64,000 nucleotides of DNA from CAVWSM01 sp963757805 (GTDB taxonomy: Bacteria > Actinomycetota > Actinomycetes > Jiangellales > Jiangellaceae), in NCBI GenBank assembly GCA_963757805.1, contig CAVWSM010000019.1, positions 1 to 64,000 of the forward strand. Reading direction: 5' to 3'. Each line of letters begins with the position of its first letter. Positions within the stretch are counted from its first letter, which is position 1. Under the pieces are notes generated by a model that was not told where the DNA came from, ran no database searches, and saw nothing but the letters and a program-made list of their open reading frames with translations. Shown one piece after another: positions 27,294 to 37,278 of the stretch. Position numbers and translations under genes: made by a program.

Positions 27294-27677
27294 GTGCGCC
27301 GAAACGTGCGACGAAGGCGATGGCTGCGAGCCCTGGTCCTGCTGCTCCCCATTGCGGTGGCGGTGCTCAGGCAGTTGGCGGCTAGGCGTACGCCCGTGGG
27401 CGCCCAGTCGGGCTTCGACCCCGGCGGCCCGGAGCCGGGCGGACCCGGCGCCAGGCCTGACGATGGCTCAGGCGGCGGTGGCCCACGCGACGGCGGGGTC
27501 CGCGAGCCACGCCGGCCCAAGCCGGGTCCGTACGGCGTTGCCGAGCACCGGCCGGAGCCCGTCGAGAGCGAGTTCCTGAGCCGGGGCAGCCCGACCGAGT
27601 CGTGGTCCACGACGGCGAGCCGTAACCGCCCGACGCGTCGACAACCGCCGTTGCGCAGGCTTGACTCGGACGCCTGA
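27294..27677 (+). CDS. Hypothetical membrane-anchored, disordered protein
   Basis: 127 aa from GTG at 27294, 8 nt after ptsI. A basic N-terminus (RRNVRRRRW) leads into one hydrophobic helix (LRALVLLLPIAVAVLRQLA). A Gly/Pro/Arg-rich, probably disordered tail follows. I recognise no family. It ends 9 nt before the GMC oxidoreductase start, which has a GAGGAGGACC ribosome binding site, so the two were likely one operon. Confidence 0.5.
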   Translation: MRRNVRRRRWLRALVLLLPIAVAVLRQLAARRTPVGAQSGFDPGGPEPGGPGARPDDGSGGGGPRDGGVREPRRPKPGPYGVAEHRPEPVESEFLSRGSPTESWSTTASRNRPTRRQPPLRRLDSDA

Positions 27678-27686
27678 GGAGGACCT

Positions 27687-28143
27687 GTGAGCAACGAGCA
27701 ATACCTGGACCGCGACGCCTTTGACTCGCTGGTGATCGGCAGTGGGTTTGGTGGGGCCGTGGCAGCGTGCCGGCTGGCGCAGGCCGGCGTCGATGTCGCC
27801 GTGGTCGAGCGAGGTCGTCGGTGGCCTCCGGGCAGCTTTCCGAGGGATCTCACTCGCCTCGACGACGGGTGGCTGTGGGCCTGAACCACGGCCTGTACGA
27901 CGCGAAGCCGCTCAACGACATCCTCGCCATCCAGGCGGCGGGTTACGGCGGCGGCTCACTGGTCTACGCCAATGTGGCGATGCGCCCGCCGCAAGAGGTG
28001 TTCGACGCGTCCTGGCCGCAGGCCGTACTCGCGTCGATTGCTCGACCCCTACTACGACCTTGTCTCCTACATGCGCGACGTCCAACCGGTCACAGTCGAT
28101 CCACGGACCGGTGAGCTTCCGCCCAAGACGCGCTTCATGGAAA
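27687..28143 (+). pseudogene. GMC-type FAD oxidoreductase, frameshifted and 3'-truncated
   Basis: The N-terminus carries the FAD-binding motif (LVIGSGFGGAVAACRLAQAG, VVERGRRWPPGSFPRD). The frame breaks near 27880, resumes as NHGLYDAKPLNDILAIQAAG and GGGSLVYANVAM, and breaks again near 28040 before LDPYYDLVSYMRDVQPV and LPPKTRFMES. Homology stops near 28143, where the antisense of a response-regulator gene begins. Cholesterol-oxidase-like GMC proteins run to over 500 aa, so about two thirds is missing. The two indels could be errors; the truncation is a real junction or an assembly join. Confidence 0.75.
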
Positions 28144-28292
28144 GCCAGTTGGGTGAGACGGTCCAACGCCGCGGCCGCCGAGCCTTCGCAGATGACGTCA
28201 TAGTCCTGCGCGTACCGGCGCTTCAGCGTGGCCCTGAGGCAGTCACCCTCGTCGGCCGTGTCTTCCAGCACCAGCAACGCTGGCTCTGTCAT
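28143..28292 (-). pseudogene. Response regulator (fused thioredoxin-reductase type), N-terminal fragment
   Basis: About 50 codons from ATG at 28292 with an excellent ribosome binding site (GGAGGAGCAC): TEPALLVLEDTADEGDCLRA, KRRYAQDYDVICEGSAAAAL, DRLTQLA. This is the start of the receiver-like domain found fused to thioredoxin-disulfide reductase in actinobacteria. It ends where the GMC remnant begins, tail to tail. Its start overlaps the SnoaL-like stop (ATGA), showing former operon membership. The phosphoacceptor region and the reductase are absent. Confidence 0.6.
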
Positions 28293-28679
28293 GTGCTCCT
28301 CCGTAGGCCCAGCTGTCGGAGCCGGGTGTGGGTGTCTTCAAGTCCCCAGGCGCGTGTGATTCGGCCGCCGGCAAGACGGAAGAAGTAGACCTCAGCGACG
28401 TCGGTGAACCGGCGGTCGGTGGGCGGGTGACCGAGCCACGGTCCGGTGTGCGTGCCGGAGCAGGAGAACCGGCCGACGACAGTGTCGCCCTCGGCGACCA
28501 GCTGGTCGATGCGCATGTGGACGTCGCTGAACGACGCCAGGAACGGCTCGACCCAGCGACGGGCGGCCGGTGCGAGGCGCGGGTCGTACAGCCGGTCGAT
28601 GGCGCTCGAGGTTGCGGCCGTTCATGACCTCGTCCACAAGCTCGCGCACGGTCTGCTTGTTCTGCTCGAGTGTGTTCAT
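28289..28679 (-). CDS. SnoaL/NTF2-like (ester cyclase type) protein, one frameshift
   Basis: About 130 aa once a 1-nt insertion near 28605 is removed: MNTLEQNKQTVRELVDEVMN, IDRLYDPRLAPAARRW, MRIDQLVAEGDTVVGRFSCS, GTHTGPWLGHPPTDRRF, VEVYFFRLAGGRI-like end. This is the SnoaL/NTF2 cone fold with the usual G.xxPTxRxF turn. A role cannot be given. It follows the YnfA-like gene and precedes the response-regulator fragment in the same direction. Confidence 0.65.
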
Positions 28680-29012
28680 GATGGCCCGGGGTGCGTACAT
28701 GATGACGGCGACGCCGACCAGACAGATGGCGGCACCGATGATGTCGAGGCGGTCTGGGCGGAAGCCGTCGAAGATCATCCCCCAGGCCAGAGAACCCGCA
28801 ACGAACACGCCTCCGTAGGCCGCCAGGATCCGCCCGAAGTGCGGGTCGGACTGCAGGGTCGCGACGAACCCGTACATGCCGAGCGCGATCACTCCTGCGC
28901 CCACCCAGAGCAACCCACGATGCTCGCGTACGCCTTGCCAGACGAGCCAGGCGCCTCCGATCTCCGCGACGGCGGCCAAGGCAAACAGCGCGATCGATCG
29001 GACGACGGTCAT
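28680..29012 (-). CDS. YnfA/UPF0060 family small membrane protein
   Basis: About 110 aa from ATG at 29012. Four membrane helices and YnfA signatures: FALAAVAEIGGAWLVWQGVR, ALGMYGFVATLQSDPHFGRI, AAYGGVFVAGSLAWGMIFDG, DIIGAAICLVGVAVIMYAPR. YnfA is a small-multidrug-resistance-like protein. The usual C-terminal stop after MYAPR is missing: the frame runs straight into the SnoaL-like gene and ends at 28392. This could be an in-frame fusion or another indel. Confidence 0.82.
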
Positions 29013-29149
29013 GGCGGCACCCTAGGTCTTGCGGTGGCCTCGCGGCCCGGTGAGCCACAGCCTGTGTCTTGCGTCAAGAAGTTGGCAGGACGGACGTGCA
29101 GGCCAATCCCGTAAGCGGATCGGCAAACGACGACGAAGCGGTCGAGGGG

Positions 29150-29380
29150 TGGCATGCCGGGCGTGCGGTCTATGACCGCAATGAGGTGGCCGAGGTTGCC
29201 GTCGAGCTTGTTGTCGGCGTTCTCGCACACGGAGCAGGTGCTGAACACGACGACGTCCGGCTGCGCGCCGTCCGCGACCGGGGCGTAGCCCGCCTCGTCG
29301 AGCAGGCCGACGATGCGCTCGGAGTCGTGCACGTTCATCGGGCAGCCGTAGGTGCGCACCTCGTACGTCCTCGTCACCAT
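29150..29380 (-). pseudogene. miaB: miaB N-terminal remnant
   Basis: From ATG at 29380, 76 codons match the start of tRNA-2-methylthio-N6-dimethylallyladenosine synthase: TRTYEVRTYGCPMNVHDSER, DVVVFSTCSVCENADNK, GNLGHLIAVIDRTPGM. Homology then stops; the UPF0004 domain is incomplete and the radical SAM CxxxCxxC domain is absent. Invariant residues have changed (YGCQMN to YGCPMN, CxVRENAD to CSVCENAD). It is best read as an old duplicated fragment, not the working miaB. Confidence 0.7.
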
Positions 29381-29383
29381 GCC

Positions 29384-29419
29384 AAGGGCAAATTCGCCCT
29401 TGACAAGTTTTCTTGTCAA
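29384..29419. promoter_or_regulatory. Overlapping palindromes before arsR-like gene
   Basis: AAGGGC-N6-GCCCTT (29384-29401) and TTGACAAG-TTTT-CTTGTCAA (29400-29419, perfect 8-bp arms) overlap by two bases. The second has the form of an ArsR/TetR operator and contains a TTGACA -35 hexamer. It lies 15 nt before the regulator ATG. Confidence 0.65.
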
Positions 29420-29434
29420 TGGCACGGTGGCGTC

Positions 29435-30009
<575 letters not shown>

Positions 30010-30013
<4 letters not shown>

Positions 30014-30801
30014 GCACGACCCCGAACGTCCCGTACCGCCTGGAGTTCAGCGTCGAGGTTCCGGGCACCCCGGAGCAGGTCTGGCAAGCCATCGCCACCG
30101 GCAAGGGCATGAGCGCCTGGTTCACGCCGACCGAGATGGAGGAGCGCGAGGGCGGCTCCGTGCACTTCACCATGGGCCCCGAGATGGGCTCGGACGGCCA
30201 GGTCACCGGCTGGGACCCGCCGCGCCGCCTCGTCTTCGAGGAGGACTGGGCCGCCCTCATGGGCAAGGACCCGGATGCGCTCAGCCCGCTGACGACGGAG
30301 TTCCTCGTCGAGGCGCAGTCCGGCGGCACCTGCGTCGTGCGCGTCACCAGCAGCGGCTTTGGGACCGGTGCCGCCTGGGAGTCGGAGTTCTGGGACGACA
30401 TGGGCCCCAACTGGATGCCGTTCTTCGACAACCTGCGCCTCTACCTGTCGCACTTCCCCGGCCAGGAGGCCACGCAGCTCGAGGTCGCCGCCTCCCACCC
30501 CGGCGACGCGGAGGTGCTGTGGTCGACCCTGCACGACGCGCTCGGGCTGGGCGACGAGGGCGCGACGGTCGAGGTGCGCGGCGCCACCGGCACGGTCGAA
30601 CGTGTCGGCGAGCGGCATACGCTGGTCCGGCTAACCGCGCCGGTGCCCGGGATGCTCATGTTCTTCGCGTACGGCGAGGGCGACGGCAAGGCGACGGCGG
30701 GCGTACGGGCGTACGTGTTCTCCGCCGACGCGGCGGACTACGTGCGGCGCGAGGAGCCGGCCTGGCAGGCCTGGCTGCAGGGGCTCTCCGTCCCGGCCTG
30801 A
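30010..30801 (+). CDS. SRPBCC (AHSA1-like) domain protein
   Basis: 263 aa with two parts. The N-terminal SRPBCC/Aha1-like domain (about 1-145) shows LEFSVEVPGTPEQVWQAIAT, MSAWFTPTEM, TGWDPPRRLVFEED and the C-terminal helix MPFFDNLRLYLSHF. A second, shorter alpha/beta region follows (about 155-263). These domains bind hydrophobic ligands. Coupling to an ArsR-type regulator is common for this family, and the physiological role is generally unknown. Confidence 0.88.
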
Positions 30802-30927
30802 TCTTCTGCTCGGAACCGCCTCCGCGGCCGCGGTGCCCACCACACCCACCGACGACGCTGGCCCCGTGACGCCACAGCACACCGCCCCGCCGGCCCAGCA
30901 GGACTCCGCCGGAGGACCCCAGCCCCC

Positions 30928-31068
30928 ATGACCGTCGACACCGCAGCTCCCGCCCTGGCCGCGACCGCCCGCAACGTGATGGACCGGATCCGCTACATGG
31001 TGCTCGGCACGATCGACGAGGACGGGTGTACCCGCACCTCGCCGGCGTACTCCGGTCGACCCGACTGA
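30928..31068 (+). pseudogene. Pyridoxamine-5'-phosphate oxidase-like N-terminal fragment
   Basis: 46 codons after a GGAGGACC ribosome binding site: ARNVMDRIRYMVLGTIDEDG, TRTSPAY, then a stop. The pattern (helix, then a beta-strand ending TIDEDG.. R.SP.Y) is the start of a split-barrel FMN protein, normally about 150 aa. The rest is missing, so this is a truncated remnant. Too short for an automatic gene finder. Confidence 0.55.
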
Positions 31069-31144
31069 ATGACACCCCAGGGCCGGGACCGTCACATGCC
31101 AGTCAACACACCTCGTACGCCAGTTACCGAAATGGAGGAACGAC

Positions 31145-31600
31145 ATGAACAGCATGAATGACGCCGGGGTCGTCGCAGGCCTGGCATCGGGCCAAACGAG
31201 CTACACCCACCGACTTCGCGGGCTCGCCGTCACCGGCTTCATTGCCGCGCTCGCGGCGATGGTGGCCACCACCCTGGCCGCTGCGCTTGCCCAGGCCGTT
31301 GGCGTCGACTTCGAGGTCCCCGATGGTGGCGAGACGATCCCGTTGTCCGGGGTCGCCGTGGTGACCGGCTTCTTCTCGGTCGTGGGCGTCGTCATTGCCG
31401 CCGTTCTTCTTCGTTGGAGCGCTCGCCCCGCCGAGCGATTCGCGTGGACGGCAGTGTCGCTGACCGCGATCTCGTTGGTCCCGCCCCTCCTCTCTGAGGC
31501 AAACACCGCCACTATCACCGCCCTCCTCGGGCTACACCTCGTTGCTGCGACAGTGATGATCCCCACCCTGGCGCGGAGCCTCCGCACCCGGACCGATTGA
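31145..31600 (+). CDS. DUF6069-like membrane protein
   Basis: 151 aa with four hydrophobic helices (about 28-52, 70-92, 101-117, 125-143). The loop after helix 1 (GVDFEVPDGGETIPLSG) and the WTAVSLTAISLVPPLL segment resemble the DUF6069 family. Ribosome binding site GGAGGAACG. Function unknown. It is intact inside a region of fragments. Confidence 0.7.
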   Translation: MNSMNDAGVVAGLASGQTSYTHRLRGLAVTGFIAALAAMVATTLAAALAQAVGVDFEVPDGGETIPLSGVAVVTGFFSVVGVVIAAVLLRWSARPAERFAWTAVSLTAISLVPPLLSEANTATITALLGLHLVAATVMIPTLARSLRTRTD

Positions 31601-31732
31601 CGAACCTCCACCGGCACGGGAGCGGCGCTGAGAAACGCCGCCCACCGTCGCCGGCCAGCTCGATGACGGGATGTCTCGTAAGACCCGCCCGGTGCCGCGT
31701 CGCGGTGACCGGGCCTTCAGCGGGACGCTGCG

Positions 31733-32248
31733 TCACGTGTCGAGGTAGGCCTGGCGCGGCGTTCGATCGTCGAGAGCTTGGTGTGGCCGGATGCGGTTGT
31801 AGATGTTGCGGAAGCGGCCGGTCTCCATGGCGAGCGCGCCGCCGTCGTCGATCGGGGCGCGGTAGAGGTGCTCGCGCGCATCATCGCGGCGATCTTGCGG
31901 TGGCCTCACGCAGGCCAGTCGCTCGCGTACTTCGCCGCCAAGGCCTCGGCCGCATCAACGGCCGGCGTCGGCCACTGCCCCTTCACCGGCGCGTCGCCGC
32001 TTCGGAGCGTGGCCAGGCGGCGGTGGTAGGTGCGCTCTGGAATGCCGGCAGGGCGGCGAACCTCGCGACCGGCAGCTCGGCTGCCGCTCTCAGGGCCTCG
32101 AGGTCGGCGAAGGGACCAGGTCGACGCACTCCGAGCCCATCTGCCAGATCCGCAACTGCACTGTCGCCTCGGCCAACGCCAGCTTCAGCTCCTGGATCTC
32201 CGCCCGCTGCCGCCTCTCGACGCACACCACCTGGCCAGTCTCGAACAT
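31733..32248 (-). mobile_element. Degraded DDE transposase (IS3/IS481-like), internal deletion
   Basis: On the minus strand a start-like segment (ERRQRAEIQELKLALAEATV) is followed in shifting frames by PVARFAALPGI-like and GHRKIAAMMRA segments, an HTH plus orfB-like beginning. It then jumps to ETGRFRNIYNRIRPHQALDD and TPRQAYLDT, the typical transposase C-terminus. The catalytic core between (about 150 aa) is missing. No terminal repeats were recognised. It is a dead insertion-sequence remnant that fills the gap before the radical SAM gene. Confidence 0.7.
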
Positions 32249-32266
32249 CTGTTCTAGGCTGGGAAG

Positions 32267-33796
32267 ATGCGCTGGGACGCTCTCACGCTCGACTCGGCCG
32301 CCGAGACGCGGGCCGATTCCGCGCAGCCTGCCCTGCCACTGCCGATCCGCGACGCGGTCGTCCGCACCTTCGACACACCCGGATTCCGCGGCATCACGTT
32401 CTACGAGGTCCGCAGCCGCTCGGCACTCAACCGGGTCCCCGACGCCTCGCGCGTGCCGTTCCGGTGGACGGTCAACCCCTACCGCGGCTGCAGCCATGCG
32501 TGTGTCTACTGCCTGGTCGGCGACACGCAGATCCTGATGGCGGATGGAACAGTCCGCGACCTGGCCGACCTGAGGATCGGCGACGAGATCATCGGCACCG
32601 AGGTTGTCGGTCGGTATCGGCGTTACGTGCGGACCACCGTTCTGGCTCACTGGCGCACCGAAAAGGCGGCATACCGGGTGCGGCTGCGCGACGGCACCAC
32701 CCTCATCGCAAGCGGAGACCACCGATTTCTCACGGATCGGGGGTGGAAGCACGTCGCCCGGCAGTCGCTGGAGGCCGGAGGCCACACCTCACAGTCGACG
32801 ACGCGCTCCGCGGTTTCGGTCTGGCCGCAGTGAAGCCGCAGGACACGAGCGTCGAGGGGTTGCGAGTCGCGGTTGCCGCGGACCTTCGTGTCGAGTCGGT
32901 CGAGCCCCTCGGGGTCGCGCTTCCGATGTACGACATCACGACCGGCACCGGCGACTTCGTCGCCAACGGCGTCGTCAGCCACAACTGCTTCGCCCGCAAC
33001 ACGCACACCTACCTCGACCTCGATGCCGGGCTCGACTTCGACTCGAAGATCATCGTCAAGGTCAACGTGGCCGAGCGGCTTGCGGGCCGAGCTGGCTGCT
33101 CGGTCGTGGCGTGGCGAGCACGTCGCGATGGGCACCAACGTCGACCCCTACCAGCGGGCCGAGGGCCGCTACCAGCTGATGCCCGGTGTCATCCAGGCGT
33201 TGCGTGATGCCCGCAACCCGTTCTCGATTCTCACCAAGGGCTCGCTCATCCTGCGCGACCTGGAGCTGATCGCCGAGTGCGCCGAACTCACCGACGTCGG
33301 CGTCAACGTGTCAGTGGGGTCGATCGACCGTGAGCTCTGGCGGGTCGTCGAGCCGGGCACACCGTCACCGCAGAAGCGTCTCGAGGTGGCGCGCGCGTTC
33401 ACCGACGCGGGCGTCGGCTGCGGAGTCCTGATGGCGCCGGTGCTGCCCGGACTCAGCGACTCCGACGCCGCGCTAGAAGCGACTGTCCGGGCGATTGCTG
33501 AGTCGGGCGCACAGTCGATCACCCCGATCGTGCTGCATCTGCGCACTGGTGCCCGCGAGTGGTACCTGCAGTGGCTCGGCGAGCACTTCCCGCACCTGAT
33601 GCCCGACTACGAGCGCCTCTACGGCCGCGGCGCCTACGCGCCGAAGGCTTACCAGCAGTCAGTCACCGAGCGCGTCCACGCCCTGGCCGAGCGGTACGGC
33701 GTGGGGCGCACGACACCCCGCAGAGCCCGCCGCGTGCGCACCGTGCCCGCAGCGCCGACACCCAGCCAGCCCGAGCAGCTCACGCTCGGTCTGTGA
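32267..33796 (+). CDS. Rv2578c-family radical SAM protein, intein-interrupted, two frameshifts
   Basis: Extein parts: MRWDALTLDS, the radical SAM motif NPYRGCSHACVY split before its third Cys, then CFARNTHTYLDLDAGLDF, GTNVDPYQRAEGRYQLMPG, NPFSILTKGSLILRD and VLPGLSDSD. The protein should bind a [4Fe-4S] cluster; its reaction is unknown. Two compensating indels, a missing base near 32785 (inside the intein) and an extra T at about 33080, break the frame. A TAGGCT box ends 6 nt before the ATG, so the mRNA is probably leaderless. The gene is otherwise complete (about 350 aa of extein), so the indels may be sequence errors. Confidence 0.82.
32510..32985 (+). other. Mini-intein inside the radical SAM gene
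   Basis: Splicing features are visible: Cys1 in CLVGDTQILMADGT (block A), block B TTLIASGDHRFL, and block F YDITTGTGDFVANGVVSHN followed by Cys+1 of the host. Length 476 nt, about 159 aa once the missing base is restored, so there is no room for a homing endonuclease. Removal would rebuild CSHACVYC, the cluster motif. Confidence 0.85.
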
Positions 33797-33798
33797 GC

Positions 33799-34098
33799 TC
33801 ACCAGCCTTGGTGGCCATCGGGTGCGGTGTCTTCGGCGTCCAGGTCCTTGGCCAACAGCGCCGCCAAGGTGTCGAGCACTTCCTCTGCCCCATCGCCCTC
33901 GGCCTCGAGGATGACCTCGTCACCGAACTCCGCGCCCAACGTCATGATCCCGAGGATCGAGGCGGCCTCCACGGGCGCCTTGTCCTCCTTGCGGACGCTG
34001 ACCTTGACCGGCTGCGCGGCCGCAGCCTTGACGAACAGGGCAGCTGGGCGGGCGTGCAGCCCCACCTTGCTGGCGATGGTGACGCGACGCTCTGGCAC
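33799..34098 (-). CDS. ptsH: PTS phosphocarrier HPr
   Basis: 99 aa from GTG at 34098, with a strong ribosome binding site (AGGAGGAAACC). Phospho-His lies in KVGLHARPAALFVKAA, and the regulatory-Ser region is EAASILGIMTLG. It carries phosphate from enzyme I (25612-27285) to EIIA. The tail after residue 85 (DLDAEDTAPDGHQGW) is acidic and longer than usual. It converges with the radical SAM gene (2 nt apart). Confidence 0.95.
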   Translation of the reverse strand: MPERRVTIASKVGLHARPAALFVKAAAAQPVKVSVRKEDKAPVEAASILGIMTLGAEFGDEVILEAEGDGAEEVLDTLAALLAKDLDAEDTAPDGHQGW

Positions 34099-34226
34099 CG
34101 GTTTCCTCCTGGGCTCAGGTGTGCGAGCCAGCCTATGCGACGCCTCCGGGACTCTCCTCCTGACCACGGCACGCGTGGGTGAATACTGGGGCGCACAGCG
34201 AAGAGCCGCCCCTGAGGAGCACCACG

Positions 34227-35255
34227 ATGCCCATCGCATCCCCCGAGGTCTACGCGGAGATGCTCGACCGCGCCAAGGTCGGCGCGTACGCCTTCCCCGC
34301 GATCAACGTCACGTCGTCGCAGACGCTCAACGCCGCGCTGCAAGGCTTTGCGGCAGCACAGAGCGACGGCATCGTCCAGATCTCGACCGGCGGCGCGGAG
34401 TACGCCTCGGGCCAGACCGTCAAGAACATGGTGACGGGGGCCGTCGCGCTCGCCGAGTACGCCCACCACGTCGCCAAGCACTACCCGATCAACATCGCGC
34501 TGCACACCGATCACTGTCCCAAGGACAAGCTCGACGGCTATGTCCGTCCCCTGATTGCGATCTCGCAGGAGCGCGTCGCCCGCGGCGAGGAGCCGCTGTT
34601 CCAGTCGCACATGTGGGACGGCTCGGCCGTGCCCCTGGACGAGAACCTCTCGATCGCCGCCGAGCTCCTCGAGCAGACGAGCAAGGCCAAGATCATCCTG
34701 GAGATCGAGGTCGGTGTCGTCGGCGGTGAGGAGGATGGCGTCGTTGGCGGCAGCGGCGAGAAGCTCTACACGACCGTCGAGGACGGCCTCAAGACAGCGG
34801 AGGCGCTGGGTCTGGGCGAGAAGGGGCGCTACATCGCGGCTCTCACGTTCGGCAATGTGCACGGCGTTTACAAGCCAGGCAACGTCGTGCTCCGCCCGAG
34901 CATCCTCAAGGACATCCAGCACGCCGTGGGCCAGAAGTACGGCGTCGAGAAGCCGTTCGAGCTCGTCTTCCACGGCGGGTCCGGCTCGCTGCTCGAAGAG
35001 ATCAACGAGTCGCTCGACTACGGCGTCGTGAAGATGAACATCGACACCGACACGCAGTACGCCTTCACCCGGCCCGTCTCCGGCCACATGTTCCGCAACT
35101 ACGACGGCGTGCTCAAGGTGGACGGCGAGGTCGGTGACAAGAAGGCGTACGACCCGCGCTCCTGGGGCAAGCTCGCCGAAGCCGGTATGGCCGAGCGGGT
35201 CCAGCAAGCCGCCGAGGTCCTGCGCAGCGCCGGCAAGACGCTCGGCACGTCGTGA
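34227..35255 (+). CDS. fba: Class II fructose-bisphosphate aldolase
   Basis: 342 aa from ATG at 34227 (GAGGAGCACCACG upstream). Zinc ligands and active site: LHTDHC, EIEVGVVGGEEDGV, FGNVHGVYKPGNV, VFHGGSGS, then MNIDTDTQYAF. It cleaves fructose-1,6-bisphosphate in glycolysis and runs in reverse in gluconeogenesis. The 4-nt GTGA overlap with DUF3151 is the usual actinobacterial order. Confidence 0.97.
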   Translation: MPIASPEVYAEMLDRAKVGAYAFPAINVTSSQTLNAALQGFAAAQSDGIVQISTGGAEYASGQTVKNMVTGAVALAEYAHHVAKHYPINIALHTDHCPKDKLDGYVRPLIAISQERVARGEEPLFQSHMWDGSAVPLDENLSIAAELLEQTSKAKIILEIEVGVVGGEEDGVVGGSGEKLYTTVEDGLKTAEALGLGEKGRYIAALTFGNVHGVYKPGNVVLRPSILKDIQHAVGQKYGVEKPFELVFHGGSGSLLEEINESLDYGVVKMNIDTDTQYAFTRPVSGHMFRNYDGVLKVDGEVGDKKAYDPRSWGKLAEAGMAERVQQAAEVLRSAGKTLGTS

Positions 35256-35665
35256 CGGACAACCTCCTCGCCGGTCCGCCACCCACGCAGCTGCCCGACG
35301 ACCCGGGGCCGAGGTCCGAGCTCGCCGCCGGCGCCGACCCCGCTGAAGTCGCCGCCCGCCACCCGGAGAGCTCGCTCGCCTGGGCGGCGCTCGCGGAGCG
35401 GGCACTGGCGGAAGGACGGTCGGTCGAGGCGTACGCCTATGCCCGCACGGGCTACCACCGCGGGCTCGACCAACTCCGGCGCAACGGGTGGCGCGGCCAA
35501 GGTGCGGTTCCGTGGGAGCACGAGCCCAACCAGGGCTTCCTCCGGGCCTTGCACGCGCTCGGACTGGCGGCTGCGGCGATCGGCGAGGACGACGAGGCGA
35601 CGCGGTGCGCGACTTTCCTCAGGGACTGCAGCCCGACCGCGGCCGAGGTGCTCGAGCAGCGCTGA
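35252..35665 (+). CDS. DUF3151 family protein
   Basis: 137 aa. PESSLAWAALAERALAEGRS, EAYAYARTGYHRGLDQLRRN, VPWEHEPNQGFLRALHALGL and EATRCATFLRDCSPTA match DUF3151, a TPR-like helical family found after fba in actinobacteria. Function unknown; co-translation with the aldolase suggests a link to central metabolism. A hairpin terminator follows 15 nt later. Confidence 0.92.
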   Translation: MTDNLLAGPPPTQLPDDPGPRSELAAGADPAEVAARHPESSLAWAALAERALAEGRSVEAYAYARTGYHRGLDQLRRNGWRGQGAVPWEHEPNQGFLRALHALGLAAAAIGEDDEATRCATFLRDCSPTAAEVLEQR

Positions 35666-35679
35666 TCAGCCTTTAACCG

Positions 35680-35725
35680 ACGTGACCATCGAAGCCGTCC
35701 CCTGACGCGGTTTCGATGGTCACGT
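35680..35725. terminator. Terminator hairpin after fba-DUF3151
   Basis: ACGTGACCATCGAA (35680-35693) and TTCGATGGTCACGT (35712-35725) form a perfect 14-bp stem that extends inward by four more pairs with one mismatch. Confidence 0.75.
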
Positions 35726-35871
35726 ACTAGGTCTAATGATGCTCCTGTCGACCTGTCGTCGGCCAGGGAATTGGTGACTCGGGTCGGTCATTGCCGGGTC
35801 TTTTCGATAGCCTCGCTGCCTGGTCGGCCGGGGCCGTCGGCGGCCGCGACCCGTACAGGAAGGACCCTCGC

Positions 35872-37155
<1,284 letters not shown>

Positions 37156-37196
37156 CCAGTTGCATGGCACAGCCGCTGTTCACTCGCAAGGCTTTT

Positions 37197-37261
37197 CCCC
37201 GCACCACCAGGGCTACATGCCTGGCGGTGCGGGGTGCAGATCCTGCTTCACGTGGTCATTC
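37197..37261 (-). repeat. 3'-end hairpin element, copy 2 (purA / aldehyde dehydrogenase)
   Basis: On the minus strand it reads GAATGACCACGTGAAGCAGG, then a 15-bp stem (37197-37211 with 37220-37234; 8-nt loop CATGTAGC). The one altered pair is G-U in the minus-strand RNA but A-C on the plus strand, which favours action at the 3' end of the aldehyde dehydrogenase transcript. Confidence 0.8.
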
Positions 37262-37278
37262 ACGCGGCCGCCGCGCGA

